NCBI RefSeq assembly: GCF_001625305.1
Contig: NW_017804442.1
Location: 1,363,300-1,427,299, forward strand
DNA length: 64,000 nucleotides
Reading direction: 5' to 3'
Origin: Branchiostoma belcheri
Taxonomy: Eukaryota; Chordata; Leptocardii; Amphioxiformes; Branchiostomatidae
A program made the position numbers and the translations under genes. Shown piece after piece: positions 31,173-41,600 of the stretch. The first letter of the stretch is position 1. Each line of letters opens with the position of its first letter. Under the pieces are notes generated by a model that did not search any database, had not been told where the DNA came from, and was given only the letters and a program-made list of their open reading frames with translations.

Positions 31173-34100
31173 TCATGAAGCCAGTCCTATCAGGAAGCCG
31201 CCAGCGAAACCACCTGCTACCACCATGTTCTCCTGCATGAAGGTCTTAGCCTGGGGGAAAAGAAACATGAAATGAAAAAGAGAAAGGCCGCCGACAATGC
31301 AGTACCTTAAACAAGGACAGGGGGCATCACTACCTGAAACCTGTATATGACTGACTGTATATGATTATCACATCAAGCCATGTGACAAGAGAACTCCAAC
31401 AAGACGAGAACTTAACCGGGTTGAAGAAGAGACAGAGTACGTCTTGAAAGCTCCCCAGTGTAGCTGAACTTTTCTTGTGTGTTTTTGTATATAAATATTT
31501 TGTCAAAAGAGAATTGAAGACAGCATTTGTATTTATTAATAATAATAATAATGGTTTATTCGTCATTCAACACTTGTACAGAAAGGCAGGCTCCATTAAA
31601 TGGAACCTGAATTGTTCTGACAATTACATCGGATTAATTAATAAAAGGTTAGCACACATTAAAATCATTATACGTCATTGATTATTAATATGAGATAAGT
31701 TAAAAGGTCATTCATTTAAAATAACAGATGTACACACAAATTACAGGCAGGATAAACAATTCTATGAACAGTAGGATATATATGTATAATGCGGACTCTG
31801 AAGTAAAAGCTAGGAATTCAGCATCCGAATCATGTAAGGAATCGCACTAGATCTATATCTTTCAGTTCTACAGAACACAGAGTCTAGTTTGTGGGATGAG
31901 CGAGTCGTCCTGCCACTAATCGTGGTTCTAGACGGTGGCAGTAGATGACGGTGCAGCTTAGACTGTTCAAGGGACTTGGCAAAGGTCAAAGTCAGTTTCT
32001 CTTGTATTTGTGGAATGGACAACCTAGAAAATTATCCTTCAACCTGTCATACCTTAGGCCATACCAATTTAATTTGTTGGTTCTCGGATTTTTTCAGAAA
32101 AAATATGAAGCGACAGGGCGAAAAAAAATAAAAATAAAAACAGGTCTTGGCATCCTATTATAGGAAATGAGCCATGAAGTTAACACAAAAGGCTGGGTTG
32201 AAATTTAAACATTGAATTTTGAACTTTTAATCAAACCACTGCAATGATAGATGGGAAAACTGTAACAACTAGGAAGAAAAGGACTTTCCTCAACTGTTGG
32301 GGGGCAAAACATGAGCATTTTTCAGTTGATTCAGAACCAGAATCAATTTTTTTTTTTTTGCAAATCTGAAAAAAACGAAGAGGTGAATCCGAGAACCAAC
32401 AAATTAAATTGGTGTGGCCTTATTGAAAGAAATATGAAAGAGTGCAGCACATGTCTCTGTCATTTTCAAAATCTTTCAAGTTAAGGCCACACCGACTTAA
32501 TTCTATGGATGACATCCTCTGAAGACCTCCAAACTAGTGCGCACGGGCGAATTGAAAAATTCCGTCCAAAAATAAAAAATGCTACTAAACCACAGGAATA
32601 CAAAGCTGGTATTGTGAATTAATGGCAGTACATAGCGACGTATACGACAAGCCAACACATGTTGGCTTTTTGCTGAATTTATGAATGTATGTTTTTACTG
32701 AGATCTTAAGATAAAAAGTGGACCAAAAAGTGGATCTTTGAGCCTTATTGGGGGGGGGGGATTCGATACGGGTATGGTATTTCTGGAAGTTTTACCTGTT
32801 GTAAAATCTGTGCGACGTCAGGGTAAGCCTTCTCGGCTTGTTTCCCGATCTCCTTCTTGTACTTCTCCATGTCCTTCTCTACTCTCTTCCAGTTAATCTT
32901 CACATAACCTGCGTGGTTCGCTATCTGTGGGAGACATGGAAAATAGGTGTGAATGGGTAAAAACATCATATCTGGAGCTTAGCAAGGTAACCTGCATGGT
33001 TCACTATCTGTGGAAAGATGGAAAAATATGTGTGAGAGGATAAAAACATATCATCATATCAAGAGCATATTGATGTAATCTGTGTGACATAATGGGAGAT
33101 GCAAGAACAGGACTGCAATAGGAGTTATAGGTCATGGGTGTTCCAATGAATGGCCAATGTTAGGTAAGTGGACATGAGATCGAGACATCATGGGTTTGAT
33201 TCCTTGTGTTTCTTGCATTTGTGTCCTTGAGAATTGTACTTTTCACGACTTTCTCACTCCATCCAGGTGTAAAAAGGGTACCTGACTTCGGTTGGGGAGC
33301 TACTGGTAAAAGACTATGCATGGGACCTTTACCTACATGTAGGTTTTACCAATGGGTGTCAGTAAAAATCTAGCATGTAGCTGATTCCTCCAGACATGTA
33401 TGTACTCACCTGCAGCAGCAGGAATCCTCCCCCCACAGCTGTGGCCGCCAGCTTCCCCACCTTCGAGAACAGGTAACCTGCACACCTGGGGTGGGAAAGG
33501 GAAAGTCATCTCAGGAGAATTAGTGAAAGTGATACGTGTAAGGCCACAGCACAGCCTCACCAGGATATAGACAAAATTTTCATTTTACGTCTAGGCCACA
33601 CCAATTTAATTTCTTGGTTAACGGATTCGCCCGCTTCATTTTTTTCTGATTTGAAAAAAATAAAGAAAACCAGAATCAACTGCAAAATGCTCATATTTTG
33701 CCATGAACAGTTGAAAACAGTCCTTTTCTTCCTAGTTGTTACAGTTATTCCATCTTTTAATGCAATGGTATCATTAAAAGTTCAAAATTCATTGTTTAAA
33801 TTTTGAACCAGCCTGGTGTGTTGACTTCATGGCTCCTATTGTACCATTTGGGGCCATAATAGGATGCCTAGGCCTGTTTTTTTTTTTTCTCACCCACCCG
33901 CTCCATTATTTTTCTAGAAAAATCCGTTAACCAAGAAATTAAATTGGTGTGGCCCTATCCCAAAAATAAAGTTATTGCCTTTTGACCAAGTTGCATTGGT
34001 ACCAATCTTGCCTTTTACTTAGCTGTGCCCTCTTGCAGAGGAGGGTGAACTGCAGCCAGCTTGGTACAGATGCTGATCACATCCAAATGCTAAGAAACGT

Positions 34101-36604
34101 CCATGTACTTGATACTCTGATTGTGTAGCCTGGGTGCCATCCTAAGTGCCCAGTGACATTAGGTAGCGGACGAAAACTATGGAGGATGGCACCCAGGCTA
34201 CTGATCGTGTACTTGCATTGATCAATGAAAAGTTTATTGCAAATTCTTGCCCGGAGGCTAATTACAAATTACAAAACATAAAAGAACAATTAAATAGAGT
34301 ATAAAATAACTAAAGTCTACATGATAAAAGTAGCTGTCTAGAACTATAAGTATATCTAAAACTATGTCTGATCAATGTAATGTGTACAATGTGTACATTC
34401 TGTAAAACATTCTGGATTCCACGTGGGTGCAGTACATTCTTAGCCTCTACCAGGCACCGTGGATTGCTGGAAAAATAGTAGAAATTGGCTGAAATAAAGG
34501 AATAATATACCAGGGGAGGTAGCCGGCCAGAGAAGCTCCAATTCACGACCCATGGAATTCTCTGGCCGGCTACCTCCCCTGGTAAATTATTCCTTTATTT
34601 TGGCCAATTTCTACTATTTTTCCAGCAATCTGCGGTGCCTGGTAGAGGCTTGTACATTCTGCCTAGTCTCCACCAGACTCCTTTGTTAAAAAGCTAACGA
34701 TCATTCCCCACAACCATTGTCTGAAGGACCAGCCAGTGCCAAGCGCGAAGTTCCTAGGGGAATCCAGGGGCATCCTCCCCCGATATATTAAACCCTCTGA
34801 AATGACATTTCCTGTGTTTTTGAGAGGATTTCAATGGAAAAAATCAGTCATAAATTTTATCTAATGAGCAGTTTTTCTATCATGTCAGACATGCTTTTGA
34901 AGAAAAATCTTGGACATTTTAATTTTTAGTAAAAAGTGGACCTTTTCAGCCTTGTGGGGGAATGTGCAGAGATTGCTAAAACTCAAATGGTAGAAATCCT
35001 TTTTTTTCAGCATCCTACAATATTGCAGAATGTCAAAACTTTGTTCTGCAGTTTGCAAATACTTTCTGCAAACACAATCTATTCAGCTTAGCTGAATAAC
35101 AGTAAAAGAAGTACTAAATTTTGCCCCTAGAAACTGCGCTATCTGGGTTTAGAAGCAAGATATGTTGTTTGTGCAGCACATCTGGGCAAAACTGACATAC
35201 ATGGAGGCCAACACCATTGAACCTGTAGCCTTAATTTTTCAGTCTGCAAAATTGCAGGCTGCTTAATTTTTCTTCTGCAATATTGAAAATGTCTGCAAAA
35301 TGCAGACTGCAGATGGGTATATCTAACACTGCTCACCATCCCGACACGCCACCCACAGCGATTTGTGTGCCGACAGACTTGGCGGAAAGGTCCTTGGGAA
35401 ACATGTCCTTCAGCCAGCCTCGTCTTCGTGCCTCAGCCAGGTCCAAGATCTCAAAACCCTCGTCCCGTTCCTCACCTGAGGGAAACAACATTGTTTTTTT
35501 ATTTGTTTTATTCTGAGTAGAGCTTTGTCTCTGAGCCTTGGCCTGGTCCAAGATCTCAAAACCCTTGTCTCCCTTCTCACCTGAGGGCAAATACATGCGA
35601 TTGTTTGTTTGTTTTATTCAGATCTCCAGTGTCTTCCTGTGACATCTTGATATCAAAACTCCACTAGACTCTCTTTTGGAGTTGGGAAATCTTCATAGCC
35701 TGGGTACCATCCGGATTTTCGCTACGCAACGCTCGAAAAAATCACGTTGCGTAGCGAAAATCCGGATGGTACCCAGGCTAAAATCTTCATCCGTTTCATA
35801 TACAATTCTGGTGGAAAGTGATGCATGTTAGATAATATAACAGTTCTTATTACTTTGTTTTGACATACAAGATTCTAAGTCTGTCTGTGGCCTGTTACAT
35901 GTATGTCTGTACGCTTGAAATGTCACGTAATACATGACATGTATCTCCAAGAAGATGTTGGAGAGGGCATTGCAACGTTTTCCTTACATAAGGAGCGCTA
36001 TGTATATACTTACTTACTTACTTTGGTAAGTATATGTATTTAACCTCCTTGGTATATGACAGGAACAAGACTGACTGATAGAAAAACAGACAGACAGAAT
36101 CCTGTCCGGAGGATTTTTCTCACGCCCTCCCCCCACTGTGCGTGCACACACTCCAGCCAGGGTACCGACTAGGGAGGGTTCAAAACTTCACTCGCACCAA
36201 TACACACACAATCACACACACATACACCCTCTCTAACAACCCGCTAAACGTCTCAAACAATGCTCACACCAGCCCGACACAGGCTAATCCCACAACAAAC
36301 GCCACAGTGGTGGAATGTGTCTGGAAAGAGCAGTAAACAAATTAGCACCAGGGTGAAAGAAACCCCTCGCCCGCCCTCCCCCATAAAATTCGGACTGCTT
36401 GGCTAACTTTCGCTACGGCATGTGATTTTCCCATGCCAATTTCTACCGACAAAAACTTCGTAGGAGCTAAAAAATGAGCTTAATGTTTGACAGAAACGTA
36501 GAAATGCTGCTTTTTGGTAGCTGTTGTGTACGAAAGTGCGAAAGAGCGGAGTTTTTTCAGTCCCGATTTTGCCAGCTCTCACCGTTTTGCTGCCTTTCCG
36601 CCAT
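31173..36604 (-). CDS. FUNDC1: FUN14 domain-containing protein 1, mitophagy receptor
   Basis: Outer mitochondrial membrane protein that binds LC3 to recruit autophagosomes. Exons: 36604-36583, 35475-35337, 33485-33410, 32924-32796 and 31250-31173, giving 147 residues (human FUNDC1 155). The frame closes at every GT-AG junction. It starts [24 protein letters not shown] (residues 15-18) is the LC3-interacting motif. Membrane segments are [34 protein letters not shown] and [17 protein letters not shown] at the C-terminus. [18 protein letters not shown] matches the loop of both vertebrate paralogues. The residues aligned with human Ser17 and Tyr18 are Gly14 and Phe15; Phe is also present in FUNDC2. 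Heads of exons 2 and 4 are duplicated. FUNDC2 is a co-orthologue, but the genomic neighbours match FUNDC1. Confidence 0.95.
31534..32040 (-). mobile_element. LINE 3' end of a second family
   Basis: The minus strand reads [19 protein letters not shown], then [20 protein letters not shown] and MIRMLNS, a typical end of a non-LTR ORF2. A 3' UTR follows, ending in an (ATT)n run at about 31534-31551. It lies in FUNDC1 intron 4, in gene orientation. Confidence 0.75.
32050..32435. mobile_element. Foldback MITE, CCACACCAATTTAATTTGTT family
   Basis: About 370 bp. GGCCATACCAATTTAATTTG at the left is mirrored by CAAATTAAATTGGTGTGGCC at the right. Similar full-length copies are at 33590-33955 and 52138-52500. 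The shared interior is AAAGTCCTTTTCTTCCTAGTT in one orientation or the other. Confidence 0.9.
32482..32690. mobile_element. Partial CACACCGACTTAATT MITE
   Basis: The left half is like 18872-19245 (GGCCACACCGACTTAATTCT ... CCAAACTAGTGCGCACGG). The right terminal repeat is missing. FUNDC1 intron 4. Confidence 0.8.
32986..33007 (-). pseudogene. Partial duplicate of FUNDC1 exon 4 with acceptor
   Basis: 83 bp upstream (gene sense) of exon 4, TTTCCACAG is followed by ATAGTGAACCATGCAGGTTA (IVNHAGY against IANHAGY). The intron tail with GATAAAAACATATC is duplicated too. No donor. Confidence 0.88.
33590..33955. mobile_element. Foldback MITE, CCACACCAATTTAATTTCTT family
   Basis: Full copy with mirrored ends GGCCACACCAATTTAATTTC and GAAATTAAATTGGTGTGGCC. 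It lies in FUNDC1 intron 2, just upstream of exon 3 in gene sense. Confidence 0.9.
34117..34202. repeat. TAGCCTGGGTGCCATCC foldback
   Basis: TAGCCTGGGTGCCATCCT and AGGATGGCACCCAGGCTA are inverted about 50 bp apart. It belongs with the perfect hairpin at 35696-35780. Confidence 0.85.
34441..34650. mobile_element. Foldback MITE related to family A
   Basis: AGCCTCTACCAGGCACCG ... TAGTAGAAATTGGCTGAAAT is mirrored at the right. The tips match family A, but the subterminal part differs (GTGGATTGCTGG). Confidence 0.85.
34975..35331. mobile_element. hAT-like palindromic repeat abutting FUNDC1 exon 2 donor
   Basis: It has TGCAGACTGCAGATGGGTAT near the right end and TTCTGCAGTTTGCAAATAC near the left. 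Read on the minus strand its end is CAGTGTTAGATATACCC, as in 41785 onward. The CAGTG begins at intron position +6, directly after GTGAG. Confidence 0.7.
35519..35580 (-). pseudogene. Partial duplicate of FUNDC1 exon 2 with acceptor and LIR
   Basis: 105 bp upstream (gene sense) of exon 2, TTTGCCCTCAG is followed by a frame reading [18 protein letters not shown] against [18 protein letters not shown]. The frame continues open through 35 codons into the real exon 2. It may be an alternative 3' splice site rather than a dead copy. Confidence 0.88.
35696..35780. repeat. Perfect 36-bp-arm hairpin
   Basis: The left arm (35696-35731) begins TAGCCTGGGTACCATCCGG. The right arm (35745-35780) is its exact reverse complement, with a 13-base loop. 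It lies in FUNDC1 intron 1. Confidence 0.95.
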
Positions 36605-36632
36605 CTTGCGCAACTGAACCCGGAAGTGACAT
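36580..36632. promoter_or_regulatory. FUNDC1 promoter: YY1 and ETS motifs
   Basis: CAAGATGGCGGAA (YY1-like) overlaps the FUNDC1 start codon at 36604-36602. CCGGAAGTGAC (36620-36630) is an ETS/GABP-type site just upstream. Such pairs are common in TATA-less housekeeping promoters. Confidence 0.5.
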
Positions 36633-36891
36633 AACCTCCGTGGGAAAGTAGAAAAATTCGAGCCTGTCCTTGAATAAAATCTCAATTTTTGAAGCGATAA
36701 CTTGACAAAATAACGTCAAAATAGTATGTTTACATCATTGAGGGTAGGTACACATAAAAAATAGACATCTCCAGTTCGCCAAACTGTAAAAATAAAAAAA
36801 TTTACAAATGTCACGTGCCCAAACATGCGTCTTGGTACCGTCCATTTACCATATTTGGAGGGGAGAGGGGGTTCGCTAAGGGTACTTTTAT

Positions 36892-36903
36892 TTTGGCGGG
36901 AAA
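36892..36903. promoter_or_regulatory. E2F-type site
   Basis: TTTGGCGGGAAA matches the E2F consensus and lies 119 bp upstream of the ATG at 37022 and about 290 bp upstream of FUNDC1. It supports a promoter in this divergent interval. Confidence 0.5.
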
Positions 36904-37021
36904 CAATAGGTCGGGTCATTTGAGACCACCGCTTGCTAGAAATCGGCCGCATGGGTCTTTCTTTGAATCTTTTTCTTGGAATTTAGCGAAAACAAGGAGT
37001 TTTTTAACCTCCTTGGTGAAA

Positions 37022-37134
37022 ATGACGATTCCTGGGGAAGAGGAGCAAAATGTCGTCCCCGAACCGATGGATACAAGCGAGGATCCACCCGATTTTGCAG
37101 ACATTTCGGAAGAAGAGAAAGCATTTTGTATGAG
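37022..37134 (+). CDS. Candidate alternative first exon of KDM6A
   Basis: ATG at 37022 opens MTIPGEEEQNVVPEPMDTSE, then DPPDFADISEEEKAFCM, ending AG before GTGAAG (phase 2). The KDM6A first exon at 38287 also ends phase 2, so this exon could splice to the shared exon at 38508 (or 39458) and read ...CMSRLFGFL. It sits downstream of an E2F site in the FUNDC1/KDM6A interval. It could instead be the first exon of an unrecognised gene, or a 38-codon ORF ending at 37138. No homologue is recognised. Confidence 0.4.
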
Positions 37135-37149
37135 GTGAAGTTATTAATT

Positions 37150-37625
37150 TCTTTACGAAAATTTATTTACTGTATCTATGCAGTTGAAGGTACAAATATA
37201 ACTTTTTTTTTCAAACGAATAGTACTTTGCTCCAATAGCACCATTGGATGAAGATTTCTTATTGTTTAGGAGGAAAAGGCATTTTGCTGGGATTTAGGTA
37301 AGTTTTTGTGGCATTTTTGACAGTCTTTCTTTGGGAAAATTTAGAATTGGATTTTATTTACTACAATGTATATCTATGCAGTTGAAGGTATAAACTTTAC
37401 AATTTTTTTTCAAACGAATGATACATTGCTCCAATAGCACCATTGGATGAAAAGGCCTTTTGCTGGGATCATTTATGTAAGTTTTTGTGGCATTTTTGAT
37501 AGTCTTTCTTTGTGAAAACTTAGAAGTAGAACTGGATGTTATTTTTCTAAATCCATGCAGTTGAAGGTGCAAAAAAGTTTATTTCAAACGAACGGTTTGC
37601 TTGAACATTAACATTGGATGAAGTT
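37150..37625 (+). repeat. Three tandem units of about 190 bp
   Basis: CTATGCAGTTGAAGGTA, a T-run with CAAACGAAT, CTCCAATAGCACCATTGGAT and GTAAGTTTTTGTGGCATTTT recur near 37177, 37375 and 37556 (the last truncated). A GAAAAGGC.TTTTGCTGGGAT word echoes the end of the exon at 37022, suggesting a donor-side duplication, but weakly. Confidence 0.75.
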
Positions 37626-38128
37626 TTCGTAGAGTTAAAGTGTAAACTACATGTATATTATGAATTTTGCTCGACTTTTTTTTAAACGAGTTCATAAGAA
37701 ATGCTTTTTTCCATTGTTGTACTTTTTCGTCCAAATATTGGGGTCATTGACATTTTTGATGAATAAGTTAATCTCAACCACTGAAAAAATATATCCTATA
37801 TATATAGTTTCTTTCATTTTCGGAGAAAATCCTTCTTGGAATCTCATACGGATAATTTTGTTTGGATATCGCTTTATTTCTTAGAAATTTGTACTCTATT
37901 TGTTTATTATTGTTGGATAGGTTTATGTGTTGTTTACCCGCAAAACTTGCCATTTTGAATAATATCTGGGGCGAATATTGAACACCGGGGCCGTCCCTGG
38001 TCTTGATATTGGATTACCCTAATTTCCGACAAATTAATGAAAATTGGCGAATTATGCAAATTTATGCAAATGAGGTGGAAATCTGCGCAGAACCAGGAAC
38101 CTCGTCCTGCGCCAACTTTCCCGCGGGT

Positions 38129-38158
38129 CACGTGGTGGCGATCCCGGGCGCTGATTGG
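38129..38158. promoter_or_regulatory. E-box and inverted CCAAT box before KDM6A exon 1
   Basis: CACGTG (38129-38134) and ATTGG (38154-38158) lie 130-160 bp before the ATG at 38287. The E2F-like TTTGGCGGCGAAA at 38228-38240 is nearer the start. Motif matches only. Confidence 0.4.
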
Positions 38159-38191
38159 TCAGAACCGCTCTGTTTTATTACACGGCGTGGT

Positions 38192-38659
38192 GTTTCCGGG
38201 GACGTCTCGACAACTTTTACCCAAACTTTTGGCGGCGAAATTTTTCCCGAATTGCGTACAAAACATGAGGAGTGTTCCCTCGGACCATGGAGTCTACCCA
38301 GAGCACAAGTAGTGGGCATGAGCGCCGCAAAATGGCCGCCAACGGGCGAGGAACAGTTGCATTGACGCCGCTGGAAAGGCAGGACCTATACGAGTTGGAT
38401 AGGTAAGGGTCCCCCCTAAAATATACCCCCGTCCCGTCCATATTTCATTGATGCAAACCGAAATAAACGTGCTGCAACGTTTTTATGTTGTTTTTCTGTC
38501 GTTCTAGTCGCTTGTTCGGGTTCCTGCGCTTAGAAGCGGACGAGAATGGAGCGGCGAAGAAGTCTCTACTCCTGAAGGTAGGTCCCATCGCCCTCCCTCT
38601 CTCTCGGGCCAGATCGGGCTCTTGCATACGAAACAACACACCAAATTCTGCAAAATCGG
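38192..38659 (+). repeat. 468-bp exact duplication, copy 1 (KDM6A exons 1-2)
   Basis: It appears identical to 39142-39609 by eye, including intron and synonymous positions. Copy 1 stops at the N gap; copy 2 continues into the rest of the gene. Upstream flanks differ: copy 2 has two CCAAT boxes in GACCAATAGCAGCGTGG repeats at 39045 and 39078. Either a scaffold artefact joining two contig ends or a very recent duplication. Confidence 0.95.
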
Positions 38660-41600
38660 NNNNNNNNNNNNNNNNNNNNGAAAGGGCCACGCAAATATTA
38701 CCTGTATGGTTCCTAAACCTGGTCCCTAGATGAAAGGGCCACGCCAATATCACCTGTACGGTGCCTTACCTGGTCCCTACATAATTTATGAAAGGCCCAT
38801 GGAATTTTCCCGTACGGCGTTTTACTGGTAACACGTTATCTAGACCCAAGTCCCTCACGCACTCATTTAATACCTGTAAGGTTTCCAGAGCTAAGAGCCG
38901 CACAAATGACTGTTTGTGGCTTATCCACCGAATTGGAGTGATTATAGCCGTAAAGGTTGACGTTTTTTGCCCCTAAAAGGTGTGGATAAACGCCGGCAGC
39001 CCTCCCCACCGCTAGCTATCCCTCACTGCAGCAGCTGATACCCCGACCAATAGCAGCGTGGAGCTTGCTGAGAAATTGACCAATAGCAGCGTGGCCGTCT
39101 TTCGTGGCCGTCCTACCATATTCTAGACCAAGCCATACCTCGTTTCCGGGGACGTCTCGACAACTTTTACCCAAACTTTTGGCGGCGAAATTTTTCCCGA
39201 ATTGCGTACAAAACATGAGGAGTGTTCCCTCGGACCATGGAGTCTACCCAGAGCACAAGTAGTGGGCATGAGCGCCGCAAAATGGCCGCCAACGGGCGAG
39301 GAACAGTTGCATTGACGCCGCTGGAAAGGCAGGACCTATACGAGTTGGATAGGTAAGGGTCCCCCCTAAAATATACCCCCGTCCCGTCCATATTTCATTG
39401 ATGCAAACCGAAATAAACGTGCTGCAACGTTTTTATGTTGTTTTTCTGTCGTTCTAGTCGCTTGTTCGGGTTCCTGCGCTTAGAAGCGGACGAGAATGGA
39501 GCGGCGAAGAAGTCTCTACTCCTGAAGGTAGGTCCCATCGCCCTCCCTCTCTCTCGGGCCAGATCGGGCTCTTGCATACGAAACAACACACCAAATTCTG
39601 CAAAATCGGCGCCTTTCTGCGCCCCTAACCCACAACTAGAGCCCTCACACACACTTTAGGTGTTATTGGGTACTACAAGTATATTTCTGTGGTGTAAGTT
39701 TGAGCTGGAAGGGGGATTTTTTGACATTTCTTGGCCGTGTTGAATCGTTGGATAAATTCAAGATGGCGGCGCAATTTTTTTTAAATGGCAGCTTGCCACG
39801 ACACAGTTTTTATCGTGATCTTGAGCGGTTCGCTTGCCTCTAGCTCGCCGTTAACTTCTCCCAGACTTGCCCGGCACACGGGGCACCCTATGCCCGATCT
39901 TCTAGCGGTGGGACACCCCGCTAACCCTGTGTTTTGAGCGCCGAAATGCCGCTAGAAGAGCGGCAAATGGGGGAGGGTGGGGTACCAAACAGTGCACCTA
40001 CGTAGTTCTATAATATCCCGAGCTCTATGGCAAAACACTAGCAAAGCGCGTACTGTGAAATCTTGTACCCCGGCCGCTTTCTCTGTCTTCTACTGCAAAA
40101 TAGGTACATATCTTTGTCAGTTACACTCAAAATGTGCAGGTGATATCATATTAGTGTGGCTGGGGTCACGAAAAAAGCCAGGTCAGTTTTTTTCCAGCTA
40201 GTGCAAGGTTGTTGAACAAGTGTGTTCTCACAGAATTCTACGAAACGTTAGGATTTCTTTTTCACAACAACAAAAGATGCACACAGACCCTGTTTTGTAA
40301 GCCTAACTGTGGGAAAATCACTACCCCAGCATGTTTACAGGCCTTCCATGTGGGGGCTGAACCTAACTGTATTGGGGGTAAACAATACCAGTGACAGTGA
40401 GGAATTGTGCATCCACTCGTGTGGTATTTTACACTTTACTTCCCACTTTTATACATTTATGGCCTGAATCGGGATTAGCAAGTTTTTGGTCCACTGATTG
40501 CTAAATATAGGAAGTCTTGTGGGATTGTGTACATGGGAATTTTTGTCCTAGGAAGAAGCCTTGTTTTTCTGAGTGTTGCATGCTTGCTGTATATTGTTTG
40601 CATAGTCAGAACAATGGATTTCTATTGTGTTAATTAGAAACGTAATGCGTTAACTGATTTGGTATTTGGGGCAAGGGACGCCTGTTAAATTTTTAGTACC
40701 ACATTTTAAGTCCATGTTTTGTGATGATATTTGACAGGTACAGGTTTGGTTGCAGGTGTTTTTGGTTGTGTAACATACCGTCTTGTGTAATGGTCTATTT
40801 CTGACTAATTTTTGCTTGTTGCATCCTTCATTTATTCACACAAAACTCATTCACTTATTAGCAAGTTGGAGTCACAAAATTTTCACATAATGGAAGTCTG
40901 ACAAATCTATAAACATGAAGTCCTAAAGATGGATATCCTTACACATATGTGTGACAATATTTGATGCTGAGTTCATTCAACACTGCATTGTGTACATTAT
41001 ATAGCTGACATAAATTTGGACATGGCCGGACATACCCTCCCATATCCTGCAGTATGCTAAACGTTTTGAAACTGATTTAAAAAAAAATGCCAACAGCAAG
41101 TGTAAATGTAGAGTTTATGAACATTGCATAAAATGGTTAGACATATTTTGAGTTTTGTGAGGTGATGATAGTATGATCAGTGTGTCACACATATCATATG
41201 GCAAGGAAATCATATCTTGATATTGCAAACATGGTTTTGTAGAAATTATAAATGTCAGTAGCCTATCAGTTAGTTGTATATTGGTGGTCCAGTGTCCACT
41301 TTCATAAGTTGGACACAGAACTAGTTTTTGCCCAGTGGTAATGATCAGTCTTGTATAACTGTATTCTTCTGAATTTGTAGTGTTGTGTTGTCTTCTAAAT
41401 GTGGTGAAATTTGCCAATGCTAAAAGTGAAAGTCCTTTGCTCAATGTTGACAATGTTTATACACTATTAGTATTTAGTAGTAATTTCTGTAGATTCCATG
41501 GCTATACCAGTACAGGTGTTCTTATGAATATGAATTATAATTCAGGGCTCTCGCCTAGCAATGGAGCAAGGGTGCTCCCCCTTTCCCAAAAATCCTCCCA

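Noticed and set aside
36815-37021. Upstream in-frame extension of the 37022 ORF (MPKHASW...)
   Set aside because: It runs through the E2F site and promoter-like sequence; the ATG at 37022 is a better start.
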